This document shows positions 9,165 through 17,326 of a stretch of 64,000 nt of DNA, piece by piece. Source of the stretch: DUQX01 sp050948825 (GTDB lineage: Bacteria > Bacillota > Dethiobacteria > DTU022 > UBA8154); the NCBI GenBank assembly GCA_050948825.1, contig JBMNEO010000003.1, forward strand, positions 124,001-188,000, in the 5' to 3' direction. Numbering within the stretch: position 1 is the stretch's first letter; every line of letters starts with the position of its first letter. Position numbers and translations under genes: made by a program. The notes beneath the pieces were generated by a model, which worked only from the letters and a program-made list of their open reading frames with translations, did not search any database and was not told the origin of the DNA.

Positions 9165-9297
9165 CTTCCCTACGCTGGCATTACCCACCTCCTGAGCAGC
9201 ATCCTTTTAACTGCCTTTCAGAAGGTAAACAGGTTCTAAGGGTTAAGAAACTTCATCGCGTTTCTTTCTCAGCCTCTGCTCGGAAGCACCCCCGGCA
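9165..9297 (-). promoter_or_regulatory. TPP riboswitch (THI element)
   Basis: The minus strand carries the conserved THI-box blocks in order: GGGGGTGCTTCCG near 9290, GGCTGAGAAAG near 9272, ACCCTTAGAACCTG near 9240, and GGTAATGCCAGCGTAGGGAA at the 3' end near 9187-9168. The variable P3 region holds AGAAACGCGATGAAGTTTCTT, a plausible extra hairpin. It precedes thiW-thiC-thiD-thiM-thiE and a terminator, so thiamine pyrophosphate should shut off the operon. Confidence 0.96.
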
Positions 9298-9314
9298 TAT
9301 TTAATTATACTAGA

Positions 9315-9344
9315 ATTATACACTAACCGGAGCAAATATTTCAA
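9315..9344 (-). promoter_or_regulatory. promoter of the thi operon
   Basis: Minus-strand TTGAAA (9344-9339) and TATAAT (9320-9315) are spaced 18 bp; a second TATAAT occurs at 9309-9304. The aptamer begins about 10 bases downstream of the expected start site. Confidence 0.6.
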
Positions 9345-9515
9345 GACAATCCGGCATTTTTTTCAGGACATGGCTTCGCCCGAAGATATCAGGGCATAGC
9401 GCGTTCCCAAAAGGACCGGCATTTTCACAAACTATAACCACGGCCAGCTGTATTGCTGTAATATCATCGCGGGCTCCGGGAACCTCCCCTGTACAGATCA
9501 CAGTCCGATAATGGA

Positions 9516-9797
9516 CTATTCCTTTATCCTCTTCAATTCTAGACCGACTACATTATAACGATCCATGCACTCCAGGTAGATGGTATCCACATCTCCCCAC
9601 TCGGCAGGAAAACTGCCGCCCATCTGCAGCATCACAACATAAGGATAGATGTCGTGATAAAATGCCCCGCACATGCCTCCCGTTTTATGCATGCTGAGCT
9701 CCAATTGGTCTCCAACTTTGTGCCCGGCACTGCATGAGCCTTTCACCTCTTTAATCGTCCCAATTACAGTGTAACCGATTTTCTTCTCTTCTCCCAT
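9516..9797 (-). CDS. TIGR04076 family protein
   Basis: A 93 aa soluble protein recognised by the family pattern VIGTIKEVKGSCSAGHKVGD, followed by MCGAFYHDIYPYVVMLQMGGSFP and a C-terminal VVGLELKRI. Its function is unknown. The start is ATG at 9797, preceded by AAGGGGAGG; the longer frame to 9908 has no ribosome site and would add a non-homologous leader. The three Cys (at about 21, 43 and 77) include one in the conserved CSAGHKVGD segment, which may bind a metal; that is inference. It lies 136 bp downstream of the UPF0182 gene on the same strand. Confidence 0.75.
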   Translation of the reverse strand: MGEEKKIGYTVIGTIKEVKGSCSAGHKVGDQLELSMHKTGGMCGAFYHDIYPYVVMLQMGGSFPAEWGDVDTIYLECMDRYNVVGLELKRIKE

Positions 9798-9932
9798 ATT
9801 TAAACCTCCCCTTGTTAGAAATATAACCCGGCCTTGAAGTTGCCGGAAATATTCCGTCTGTAAGGTCCCGTCGGGAAAATTTCCTCCGCATTGCACGCAA
9901 CTCAACAATTTATCCCAGCCACGGCACTTCTA

Positions 9933-12704
9933 TTATTCCGTTATATTTGCGTTAGCAGCACTTAATTCGGCCAGTTCATCCAAAACAATCTCCAGTTCCT
10001 GCAAAGAGCTGCCGTAACCGGACCAATCACCCTCTCTCAAACTCTCCTGAGCTTTCTGGAACAACTGCTGTGCTCTGCGGGCAAGCCCCGGAATATCAGG
10101 AGGAAGCATGGTTTCGGGCCCGGCCGTTTCATCCGGTTCTTCTTCATCTATCCCTTCGGGACCGTGCAATTCGCCCGGAGCTTCAGGACCTGACGGATCG
10201 TGAGCGCCAAAAATTGCTACCAGCGCCTCTTCCAGGGTGGGCTCCATCACTACCTGCTCACCGAAGCCGACGATAACCCGTGCCAGTTCCGGAAGCTGGC
10301 TCTGCTCCGCTTCGAGAAAAACAGGTTCAACATATAAAATAGAATCGTTTACGGGAAGTACCAGCAAATTACCGCGAACAACACGTGAGCCTCTCTGGTC
10401 CCAGAGGGCAAGCTGCTGGGAAATAAGGGTATTCTGGTCAATACGCGTTTCGATCTGCATCGGGCCAAAGACCACCCTGTCTTTTGGAAAAAGAAAGACT
10501 ACAAGCTCTCCATAATTATCACCGTCGGAGCGCCCCGCCATCCAGGCAATCATGTTGTCCCTGGTGGTTGGAGTAAAAGGAAGAATAAGGACAAATTCAG
10601 GATTTTCTTCCCCAGGGAGTTCCAGAATTGTATAATATGGCTCTACAGGCTGGACTGTCCCCCTGTACTTTTCATTCGGTATCTGCCAGAGGTCTTCCCT
10701 GTTGTAAAATACTACCGGATCCGCCATATGATATGTTGCAAAAACCTGCGCCTGCAAGCTCAGCAGTGTCTCCGGGTAACGCAGGTGCGCTTTGATTTCC
10801 TCCGGCATCTCTTCCAGGGATTTAAAAAGCGCGGGGAAAATTTTCGCATAAGTCACTATCAAAGGATCAGATGGATCAACAATATAATAATCCACCGTAC
10901 CATTGTAGGCATCTACCACTACCTTAACTGAATTGCGCATATAATTTATTCCACCGAAAGGCTCGGAATAAGGAAAATTATTTGTTGTGGTATAAGCATC
11001 CAAAATCCAATAAATCCCCCCGCCGGCTATTACCGGGTAAGGGTCGGCATCATACCTTAAAAACGGCGCTATCCGGAAAACCCTCTCTCTGACGGGGCGG
11101 TTAAGCATGATCCTGCTCCCATCCGTTATCTCGCTGGAGATAAGAATCCGGTAATCAGAAAATTTAAGTGCATAAAGCAACCTCCTCCCCAGGTTGCTCA
11201 GCGGGATACCACCAGTACCCTCATAACTTGTATAGACATTGGTATCGCCCATAGGATAATCGAATTCACGGGTATTACTATTCACAATGACATAATTGCT
11301 GCTGAGTTCCCCATAATAAATCTCCGGCCTCGTTAGCTCCACCCCCCTCTCAACAACCGGGGGAATATCCCCGATCGTGAATTTAGGCAAACCCTGGGGG
11401 GATACCTCTGCAACGGGGCTCATCGTCAGCCCATAGCCGTGGGTATACTGCAGGCGTGTATTAACCCATGTTCTGGCCTGCTCCGCAAGCTGTGTCTGGT
11501 CCATCTCCCGTACCGAAAGCATGACCTGCCTGTACTCTCTGTCCAGGTAATAACGATCTGTATCAACACTTGCAAAGTCATAATAAGGACGTATTCCCTG
11601 CAGCTGTTTATAGGTATCCAGCAGCGGGCGGTAATCCCAGAGACGAACGTTCTGCAGTGTGTCTGCATCCTCTTCCAAATCTCCCCAATCAAGCTCCTCT
11701 CTGGCAGGATAATCCTCTATCCCCACATTATCCAGTCCATAAGCTTTCAAGGTATAATTAATATTGTGCTCTAGAAAGGGACGCTCGTAAGCAAATTCAT
11801 TGGGCTCTACCCTGAACTGCTGCACCAGGGAGGGATAAATGCTTCCGACAACAAGGGAAGCACCGATCAGAACAGCAACACTAATAAAGATCAAACGCGA
11901 CTGGCGCCGATAAATATTATAAATAAGCACTACACAGATACCCAGGGTTAGAAAAAAAAGAATCCACAAAGCGGGAAGATTGGCGTTCAAATCCGTATAA
12001 CCGGGGCCAAAAGTAGCACCCCGTGGCGAAAGCAGCAACTCGAACATTTTCAGGCGGTAATCCCAGGCTTTTAAAAGAAACGCAAACGTGAGCAAAAGAG
12101 AAAGGTGCCCCTGCCCCCGTGAGGGGAAGAAAACAACTTTCCTGCCTACCTGGACCGGCGGATCGGTTAAAAAATAGATAAACCCTGCAACCAGAATCGT
12201 CAGTATAACCATGGTTTGCAAATAAGTATAAAGCAGGCGCCAGAAAGGAAGCTGGAAGATATAAAAAGAAGCGTCCAAATTAAATACAGGATCGGTTACC
12301 CCAAACCTGGCTCCGCGTAAAAACTGCTGCACCTCCAGCCAGAGGCCTCCCGTATAGGACGAGAGAAGAAAGGAGACGGCAAGGCTGGAAACAAGAAAAA
12401 AAAGGGTAATTTTCCGTGGAGTTAACATCCTGCCGAGGGCAGTTCCAATAATACGCTCCCTTAACTCCAGGTTGGGTACATTTAACAGTACACCGCGCAT
12501 GAACAGGAGATTGATAAAAAGGAAAAGAAAAAAAACCAGCCAGGCCGCAAGGCGTACAACCCATTCAGATAAAAATACGGTTAAAAACACGGAAGCATAA
12601 TTTAGATGATTAAACCAGAGGTAATCAGTGTAGAGCCCTGCTGACCAGAACAAAAACCCCAGCAGGATAAAAAATAAAACAATAAAAAAAGTTCTAAACC
12701 TCAT
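9933..12704 (-). CDS. UPF0182 family large membrane protein
   Basis: A 923 aa protein with about seven transmembrane helices in the first 300 residues, then a long region (about residues 310-830) containing family marks such as FRVEPNEFAYERPFLEHNI, TDTNVYTSYEGTGGIPLSN and MAGRSDGDNYGELVVF. The final 90 residues are an acidic Glu/Pro-rich stretch followed by a helical segment (LFQKAQESLREGDW). Function is unknown; the family occurs in many Actinobacteria and Clostridia. It has the usual length and no visible frame problem. Start ATG 12704 is preceded by only a weak site. Confidence 0.9.
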   Translation of the reverse strand: MRFRTFFIVLFFILLGFLFWSAGLYTDYLWFNHLNYASVFLTVFLSEWVVRLAAWLVFFLFLFINLLFMRGVLLNVPNLELRERIIGTALGRMLTPRKITLFFLVSSLAVSFLLSSYTGGLWLEVQQFLRGARFGVTDPVFNLDASFYIFQLPFWRLLYTYLQTMVILTILVAGFIYFLTDPPVQVGRKVVFFPSRGQGHLSLLLTFAFLLKAWDYRLKMFELLLSPRGATFGPGYTDLNANLPALWILFFLTLGICVVLIYNIYRRQSRLIFISVAVLIGASLVVGSIYPSLVQQFRVEPNEFAYERPFLEHNINYTLKAYGLDNVGIEDYPAREELDWGDLEEDADTLQNVRLWDYRPLLDTYKQLQGIRPYYDFASVDTDRYYLDREYRQVMLSVREMDQTQLAEQARTWVNTRLQYTHGYGLTMSPVAEVSPQGLPKFTIGDIPPVVERGVELTRPEIYYGELSSNYVIVNSNTREFDYPMGDTNVYTSYEGTGGIPLSNLGRRLLYALKFSDYRILISSEITDGSRIMLNRPVRERVFRIAPFLRYDADPYPVIAGGGIYWILDAYTTTNNFPYSEPFGGINYMRNSVKVVVDAYNGTVDYYIVDPSDPLIVTYAKIFPALFKSLEEMPEEIKAHLRYPETLLSLQAQVFATYHMADPVVFYNREDLWQIPNEKYRGTVQPVEPYYTILELPGEENPEFVLILPFTPTTRDNMIAWMAGRSDGDNYGELVVFLFPKDRVVFGPMQIETRIDQNTLISQQLALWDQRGSRVVRGNLLVLPVNDSILYVEPVFLEAEQSQLPELARVIVGFGEQVVMEPTLEEALVAIFGAHDPSGPEAPGELHGPEGIDEEEPDETAGPETMLPPDIPGLARRAQQLFQKAQESLREGDWSGYGSSLQELEIVLDELAELSAANANITE

Positions 12705-12965
12705 AATAAACCCCGTTCTTTTACAGGATTTGCCTCCTTTCTTATCTTAGAAAAAATAAATCGTCGAGCCATATGCATAATGTATAAACAAATAATAACA
12801 AAAACGGCCGGGCACGGCCAAATCTTTTCTGCTGCTATAAAATATTTAGTTTTTTTTGCAAGGATTCCTTCCTGAATTTTAATTTTCTTCAACTTTTAAA
12901 GAGCAAAAGTAAACCTGAGCAGTTAAAAGCAGTTAAATTTAATAAACCTTAAATCTTTTAAACCA

Positions 12966-13604
12966 TTAATAAATAGTTATCAGATCACCCAAACTTTCCA
13001 GGGTTTTTTCCCCTATGCCGGTTACCTTTAGCAGGTCGTCAACACTCTTAAACGGCCCGTTTTTTTCGCGATAATCAATAATGTTCTGGGCTTTAACGGC
13101 ACCTATCCCGGGCAGGGTTTCCAGCTGAGATTTGTTGGCGGAATTTATGTTTATTCTGCCTTCTTTTCCCTGCTGCAGTCCTCCCTGGAATATTCCACCT
13201 GGAGGCTGGGAAGGATCCCTGTCGCTTTTTCTGGGCACATAGACCGGCTGCCCGTCGTAGAGCGGCTCGGCAAGGTTTATCATTTCAAGATCAGCATCAT
13301 CGGATTGCCCCCCGGCCTTTTCAACAGCCTCATAAACCCTGGCCCCTTCCTCAAGAATATAAACGCCGGGTTCCCGCACAGCTCCGGTAATGTGGATAAT
13401 AATCAACTCCTTTTCTTCGGGAACCTCTCCTTCAGGAACCTCAGCATCTTTGTCATTTCCTTTCATTTCACCGTTAAGAAGGATTTCCGGGCTCTCCCCT
13501 CCGACAGGTAAAGCAAAACGCAACACAATCCCCAGAACCAAAAGGCAAACCAGCAGCAATACCAGTTTCTGTTCTTTTGGGGTTAGTTTAAACAATTTTA
13601 CCAC
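12966..13604 (-). CDS. comEA: ComEA-like helix-hairpin-helix DNA-binding protein
   Basis: Binds DNA at the cell surface during competence uptake in characterised relatives. The 212 aa protein has an N-terminal membrane anchor (residues about 14-32), an acidic linker, an SLBB domain (ITGAVREPGVYILEEGARVYEAV, about 72-130) and a C-terminal double helix-hairpin-helix (ININSANKSQLETLPGIG, then LLKVTGIGEKTLESLG). Start is GTG at 13604 with AAAAGGG upstream. comEC is not adjacent, so a competence role is inferred from family only. Confidence 0.9.
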   Translation of the reverse strand: MVKLFKLTPKEQKLVLLLVCLLVLGIVLRFALPVGGESPEILLNGEMKGNDKDAEVPEGEVPEEKELIIIHITGAVREPGVYILEEGARVYEAVEKAGGQSDDADLEMINLAEPLYDGQPVYVPRKSDRDPSQPPGGIFQGGLQQGKEGRININSANKSQLETLPGIGAVKAQNIIDYREKNGPFKSVDDLLKVTGIGEKTLESLGDLITIY

Positions 13605-13687
13605 CCTTTTGAAAAGAAGTCTGTAAATTCAAGTTCGACAATATTTTTCAAGTTCCTGCTGTTTGTAAAAAAGGCGGCAAAAAAGTA

Positions 13688-15616
13688 CTACAGCTCGTGT
13701 CCTACGCGCATCGCTTCATAGACGGCATGTGTGATGCGCCTGGGATTCCAGGCATCGCCGATAACGTAGTACTCTATACCTGTGCCCTCAAGTTTTCCGG
13801 CAAGGTTGTCATCCGGGATAGATCCCAGGGCAAGCACAACCGTATCAAAACCGGCTAGAACTTCTTTATTGCCGTCTATCTCAACGTTTACACTCCCATC
13901 GTCAATTGATAAAAGCCTGGCTCCCGTAACAACTTTAACCCCGTATTTTTCCAGCCTACCCAACAGGATTGCCCCGACAAGCGGCCCGATACCTTCAGCT
14001 ATCTGCGGCAACGCTTCGACAATGGTTACCTCTCCGCCCTTTTCCGCCAGGTAATCCGCAGTATCGCACCCGACAAGCCCTCCCCCGATAATGGCAACCT
14101 TTTTCCCGGCCTCTGCCCTTCCGGCCAAAACATCCCAGGCGCTTACAACGTTCTTCCGCTCCGCTCCCGGCACGCCTGCTTCCGCCGGCCGTGCGCCTGT
14201 CGCTACAACCACTACATCAGGCGCTTCAGCGCGAATAGCCTCCAGGGTTGCCTCCTTGTTCTTCTTTACATTTACATTCAGCTTTTTCAGTTGGCCGATT
14301 AAATACTCCCTGAAGAGGGCTATTTCGTCCTTCTGGGGAGGCAGTGCGGCAAGAACGATCTGCCCGCCAAGTTTTTCTGTCTTTTCCCAGAGGGTAACGT
14401 TATGCCCCCTCAGCGCCGCTACACGCGTAACTTCCATACCGGAAACCCCGCCCCCTACAACAAGGACCCTGCGGGGGAACGAAGACTTATCGAGAGGAAA
14501 CTCTTCTTCAAATCCTGTCCTGGCGTTGACTGTACAGCCGATGGGATGATCGAGAAACAGCTCATCTATACAGGCCTGGCAGCAGGCAATGCACCTGCGG
14601 ATATCTTCCAGCCTTCCCTGCAAAACCTTGGCCGGCGTATCGGGATCGGTAAGGAGCTGTCTCCCAAAGGCTATTAAATCCGCTTCCCCTTTCGCCAGAA
14701 CGGCTTCGGCAAGCTCCGGATCATTAAAACGTCCGACAGCGATCACCGGTATGGTTACTGCAGACTTAATCCCCCGCGCCAGATCGACGAGGCAGCCCCG
14801 GGGCAGATAATAGGGCTGAATAATCCAGGCGGCCGATTCATAGATTCCGGCAGATACGTGCAGCGCGTTTACCCCTTCCTCTTCAAGCCTTTTAGCAGCA
14901 GCCTTTGTCTCCTCCAGGGTAAGACCGCCGTCAACTTTTTCGTCCGCGCCCAGCCTGTAGATAATGGGAAAGTCAGGACCTACCGCTTTACGAACTGCTT
15001 GCACTATTTCCAGAGGGAACCTCATCCGGTTTTCAAAGGAGCCGCCGTATTCATCTGTACGCCGGTTTGTATGTGGAGAAAGAAACTGGTTGATCAGATA
15101 ACCGTTTGCACCGTGCAATTCAACTGCATCAAAACCTGCGGCAACGGCCCTTCTTGCTGCCGCGCCAAAAGCAGCAACTATCTCGCGGATTTCTTCCGCA
15201 GAAAGTTCCCTGGGAGTTTCCTCTTTAATAGGATCGGGGATCGGCGAAGGCGCCACGATAGGGCTGCCGGTTACCGCTGAAGAAGTCTGCCTCCCCCCGT
15301 GGTAGAGCTGCAGGCAGATCTTTGTCCCGAAGCGGTGTACTTCTTCCGTCAGTTTTCTCAATCCCGGAATCAGGCGATCGGAATGAACACCCAGTTGATT
15401 TGGAAAACCTTTTCCCGACTGCTTTACGAAAGCAGCTTCGGTAATAATCATCCCCACTCCGCCTGCCGCGCGCTCTGTCATGTAGGCCAGCAGCCTGCCG
15501 GTTACCGAACCGTCTATATAAGAGTAATTGGTCACCATCGGTGCCATAACCATCCTGTTTGGCAGCTGCATCCTCCCAATTTGAACCGGGCTTGCCAACT
15601 TCTCAAATTTGCTCAT
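13688..15616 (-). CDS. NADH:flavin oxidoreductase / 2,4-dienoyl-CoA or enoate reductase family protein
   Basis: A 642 aa two-part flavoenzyme. Residues 1-340 form an old-yellow-enzyme FMN barrel (ASPVQIGRMQLPNRMVMAPM, AGFDAVELHGANGYLINQFL). A [4Fe-4S] site follows (RCIACCQACIDE, then Cys in GCTVNA). Residues 385-640 form an FAD/NAD(P)H domain with two dinucleotide folds (VLVVGGGVSGME and VAIIGGGLVGCD). The architecture matches FadH and clostridial enoate reductases that reduce activated C=C bonds. The start at 15616 is fixed by AAAGGAG and MSKFEKLASP. Substrate cannot be read from the sequence. Confidence 0.92.
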   Translation of the reverse strand: MSKFEKLASPVQIGRMQLPNRMVMAPMVTNYSYIDGSVTGRLLAYMTERAAGGVGMIITEAAFVKQSGKGFPNQLGVHSDRLIPGLRKLTEEVHRFGTKICLQLYHGGRQTSSAVTGSPIVAPSPIPDPIKEETPRELSAEEIREIVAAFGAAARRAVAAGFDAVELHGANGYLINQFLSPHTNRRTDEYGGSFENRMRFPLEIVQAVRKAVGPDFPIIYRLGADEKVDGGLTLEETKAAAKRLEEEGVNALHVSAGIYESAAWIIQPYYLPRGCLVDLARGIKSAVTIPVIAVGRFNDPELAEAVLAKGEADLIAFGRQLLTDPDTPAKVLQGRLEDIRRCIACCQACIDELFLDHPIGCTVNARTGFEEEFPLDKSSFPRRVLVVGGGVSGMEVTRVAALRGHNVTLWEKTEKLGGQIVLAALPPQKDEIALFREYLIGQLKKLNVNVKKNKEATLEAIRAEAPDVVVVATGARPAEAGVPGAERKNVVSAWDVLAGRAEAGKKVAIIGGGLVGCDTADYLAEKGGEVTIVEALPQIAEGIGPLVGAILLGRLEKYGVKVVTGARLLSIDDGSVNVEIDGNKEVLAGFDTVVLALGSIPDDNLAGKLEGTGIEYYVIGDAWNPRRITHAVYEAMRVGHEL

Positions 15617-15919
15617 ATAATAGAACTCCTTTCCCTTTTTTTTGAAGTATGCCCCAAAAAACAAGCGGCATACATTTTCAAACGGGAAAGGCCCGTCGGA
15701 AATCCTGCCCTCCACGTAATCCCGCATGGCCTAACCGGCGGCAGCAGACCATTCCTGAAATTGCTCCTCGGTCAAATCCATCCGCAATTGTCGATGACTT
15801 ATTCAAGAGCCTTTTCATTTTCCTTCTTCAGTTGGGTAATAAAGCTATCTTCCGCTATCTCCAGATGATATAATAAATTATACATCAAAAAATACGCATA
15901 AAATTGGAGGAAGGTATTT
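15617..15919. other. intergenic region, no gene recognised
   Basis: Divergent spacer between the flavin oxidoreductase (-) and the zinc-ribbon gene (+). On the minus strand two very short frames are seen (a 28-codon one ending LKKENEKALE and a 16-codon one reading MDLTEEQFQEW), which may be remnants but have no recognised family. Confidence 0.4.
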
Positions 15920-16120
15920 GTGAGAAAGTGTTATCGTTGTAATATTAAAATGGCAGAAGGATTTGATTTAAAAGTTGAGGGTGGAGCGTATGGAATTAAA
16001 ATTTCAGATGGTACAGGTGTATTCGCAAAAAGAATTGAAAAGCCTAAAGTGGCGATTTGCCCTAAATGTGGTGAAATATCTCTATATATTGAGAACGTAG
16101 ATAGGATCAATAAACAGTAA
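15920..16120 (+). CDS. small zinc-ribbon protein of unknown function
   Basis: A 66 aa protein starting at GTG 15920 behind GGAGGAAGG. Two Cys pairs, CYRC at residues 4-7 and CPKC at 47-50, would form a zinc ribbon; between them is a short beta-rich stretch (FDLKVEGGAYGIKISDGTG). Similar small nucleic-acid-binding-like proteins are common in Clostridia, but no function is known. The base composition is AT-richer than the neighbours, which together with the repeats and ABC stub following it suggests an accessory patch. Confidence 0.65.
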   Translation: MRKCYRCNIKMAEGFDLKVEGGAYGIKISDGTGVFAKRIEKPKVAICPKCGEISLYIENVDRINKQ

Positions 16121-16199
16121 TGCTTTTTGCTATTATGAGGATCTGAGAGGATCTGAAGCCGGTGCAAATGCGGAACATCGTTGCCCCCAGGGGGATATA

Positions 16200-16277
16200 A
16201 TGCTAAAGGTAGAGGGCTTGACCAAAAAATTTAGAAAGATTGTTGCCCTGGAGGATATCAGCTTTAGCCTTAACTAA
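16200..16277 (+). pseudogene. N-terminal stub of an ABC transporter ATPase
   Basis: ATG at 16200, preceded by AGGGGG, opens a 25-codon frame reading MLKVEGLTKKFRKIVALEDI and then SFSLN before TAA at 16275. This is the exact amino-terminal pattern of ABC ATPases just ahead of the Walker A strand; Walker A and everything after it are absent. The downstream sequence to 16350 shows no continuation in another frame. It is best explained as a deletion remnant. Confidence 0.7.
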
Positions 16278-16350
16278 AGGCCGCCCTACAATACCCGCAG
16301 CATATGTACCTATGACAGGCAGGGTTTGTTTCGGCAAAATGTAGCAGGTA

Positions 16351-16374
16351 GTAGGGGTGACCTGTGGTCGCCCG
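16351..16374. repeat. 24-bp hairpin repeat, left copy
   Basis: Matches the copy at 17265-17288 at 23 of 24 positions in direct orientation. The core GGGCGACC-TGT-GGTCGCCC is an inverted repeat; this copy has one mismatch (GGGTGACC). It lies just before the ribosome site of the polysaccharide deacetylase gene. Confidence 0.85.
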
Positions 16375-16395
16375 CTTAGGAGGGCACCGTTATCT

Positions 16396-17268
16396 ATGAA
16401 AATAAGAAAACTTACCGCCATTTTGATCGCAATAGCTATGTTTTTTGTAACAGCCTTACTGCTTATTAGCTTTGCCGTGGCACCCAATTCGCGCATTGAG
16501 GTTTTGCTCTACCACGAGCTTGAACCCGGGGGTTCACAGGAATGGCCAATTATTGATCCGGAAGATTTTTACTCCCATATTAACACCCTCTTAGAACACG
16601 GCTGGGAACCTATAACACTGGGGGATTTTGCTTTATGGCAGCAGAACAAACTAAAGGTAACCAATAAATCATTTCTACTTACCTTTGACGACGGTGGGGA
16701 AAGTATATACCAATATGCTTACCCTTATCTGCTGGAAAAACAAATCCCGGCGACGATCTTCCTGATCGCAAAATACCATGATCCCGATTACGTCTCAACC
16801 GAAGAGGTAATCCCGCCCAAACTAACCGTGGACCAAATTCAGGAAATGTCCCAATCGGGAATAATCAGTTTTCAAAGCCATTCCTATGATCTGCACCGGG
16901 AAATTAACGGAAAACCAGCTATTTTGGCTTTGCCCCCTGAAAGGGTACTTGCAGATTTTAAGAGGTCCAGGCAGGTAATCAACCGGCTGACTGGGGAAAA
17001 GGTCAATAGCATTGCTTATCCCAGCGGTACGGTTGATCAGGAAATAATTAAGCTGGCCAGGGAAGCAGGTTTTGAACTGGGATTTGCCGGAAATATCCAA
17101 GGTTCAGCCAGTAAGAAAGAAGCAATGTCTACCAAGCGTTTCCCGCTGGACAACTTATCCCCTGATGTTTTTAGTTATTATTATGAAACTTTTGACCGAC
17201 AACACCCTAAACCACCGTTTTTGTTACTGCGCAAGTTGTACAGGAAAATAATTGTCAGGGGAATGTAG
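16396..17268 (+). CDS. membrane-anchored polysaccharide deacetylase (NodB domain)
   Basis: A 290 aa protein predicted to act outside the cell on N-acetylated polysaccharide or peptidoglycan. Residues 6-29 form an N-terminal membrane anchor. The NodB motifs are TFDDG (96-100, catalytic Asp and metal Asp), SHSYDLH (161-167, the metal-binding His pair) and IAYPSG near residue 203. The SRIEVLLYHEL start of the domain resembles the PgaB-type subgroup. ATG 16396 is chosen because of the AGGAGGG 13 bp upstream; the longer frame starts inside the repeat. Its TAG stop lies inside the right-hand repeat copy, so the gene is tightly bracketed. Confidence 0.88.
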   Translation: MKIRKLTAILIAIAMFFVTALLLISFAVAPNSRIEVLLYHELEPGGSQEWPIIDPEDFYSHINTLLEHGWEPITLGDFALWQQNKLKVTNKSFLLTFDDGGESIYQYAYPYLLEKQIPATIFLIAKYHDPDYVSTEEVIPPKLTVDQIQEMSQSGIISFQSHSYDLHREINGKPAILALPPERVLADFKRSRQVINRLTGEKVNSIAYPSGTVDQEIIKLAREAGFELGFAGNIQGSASKKEAMSTKRFPLDNLSPDVFSYYYETFDRQHPKPPFLLLRKLYRKIIVRGM

Positions 17269-17288
17269 GGGCGACCTGTGGTCGCCCG
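17265..17288. repeat. 24-bp hairpin repeat, right copy
   Basis: Direct copy of 16351-16374 with a perfect 8-bp stem (GGGCGACC/GGTCGCCC, 3-nt loop). The stop codon of the deacetylase gene is the TAG of its GTAGGGG start. Confidence 0.85.
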
Positions 17289-17326
17289 AAAGGAAATCAG
17301 ATGTTTTGCTGCCTGCTTGACAGCTT

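Noticed and set aside
9316..9501. 61-codon minus-strand frame upstream of the thi promoter
   Set aside because: No ribosome site or recognised family, and its 3' end coincides with the -35/-10 region of the thi operon.
12701..12892. 63-codon frame overlapping the UPF0182 start
   Set aside because: TTG start with no ribosome site; composition is AT-rich and not protein-like apart from one hydrophobic run.
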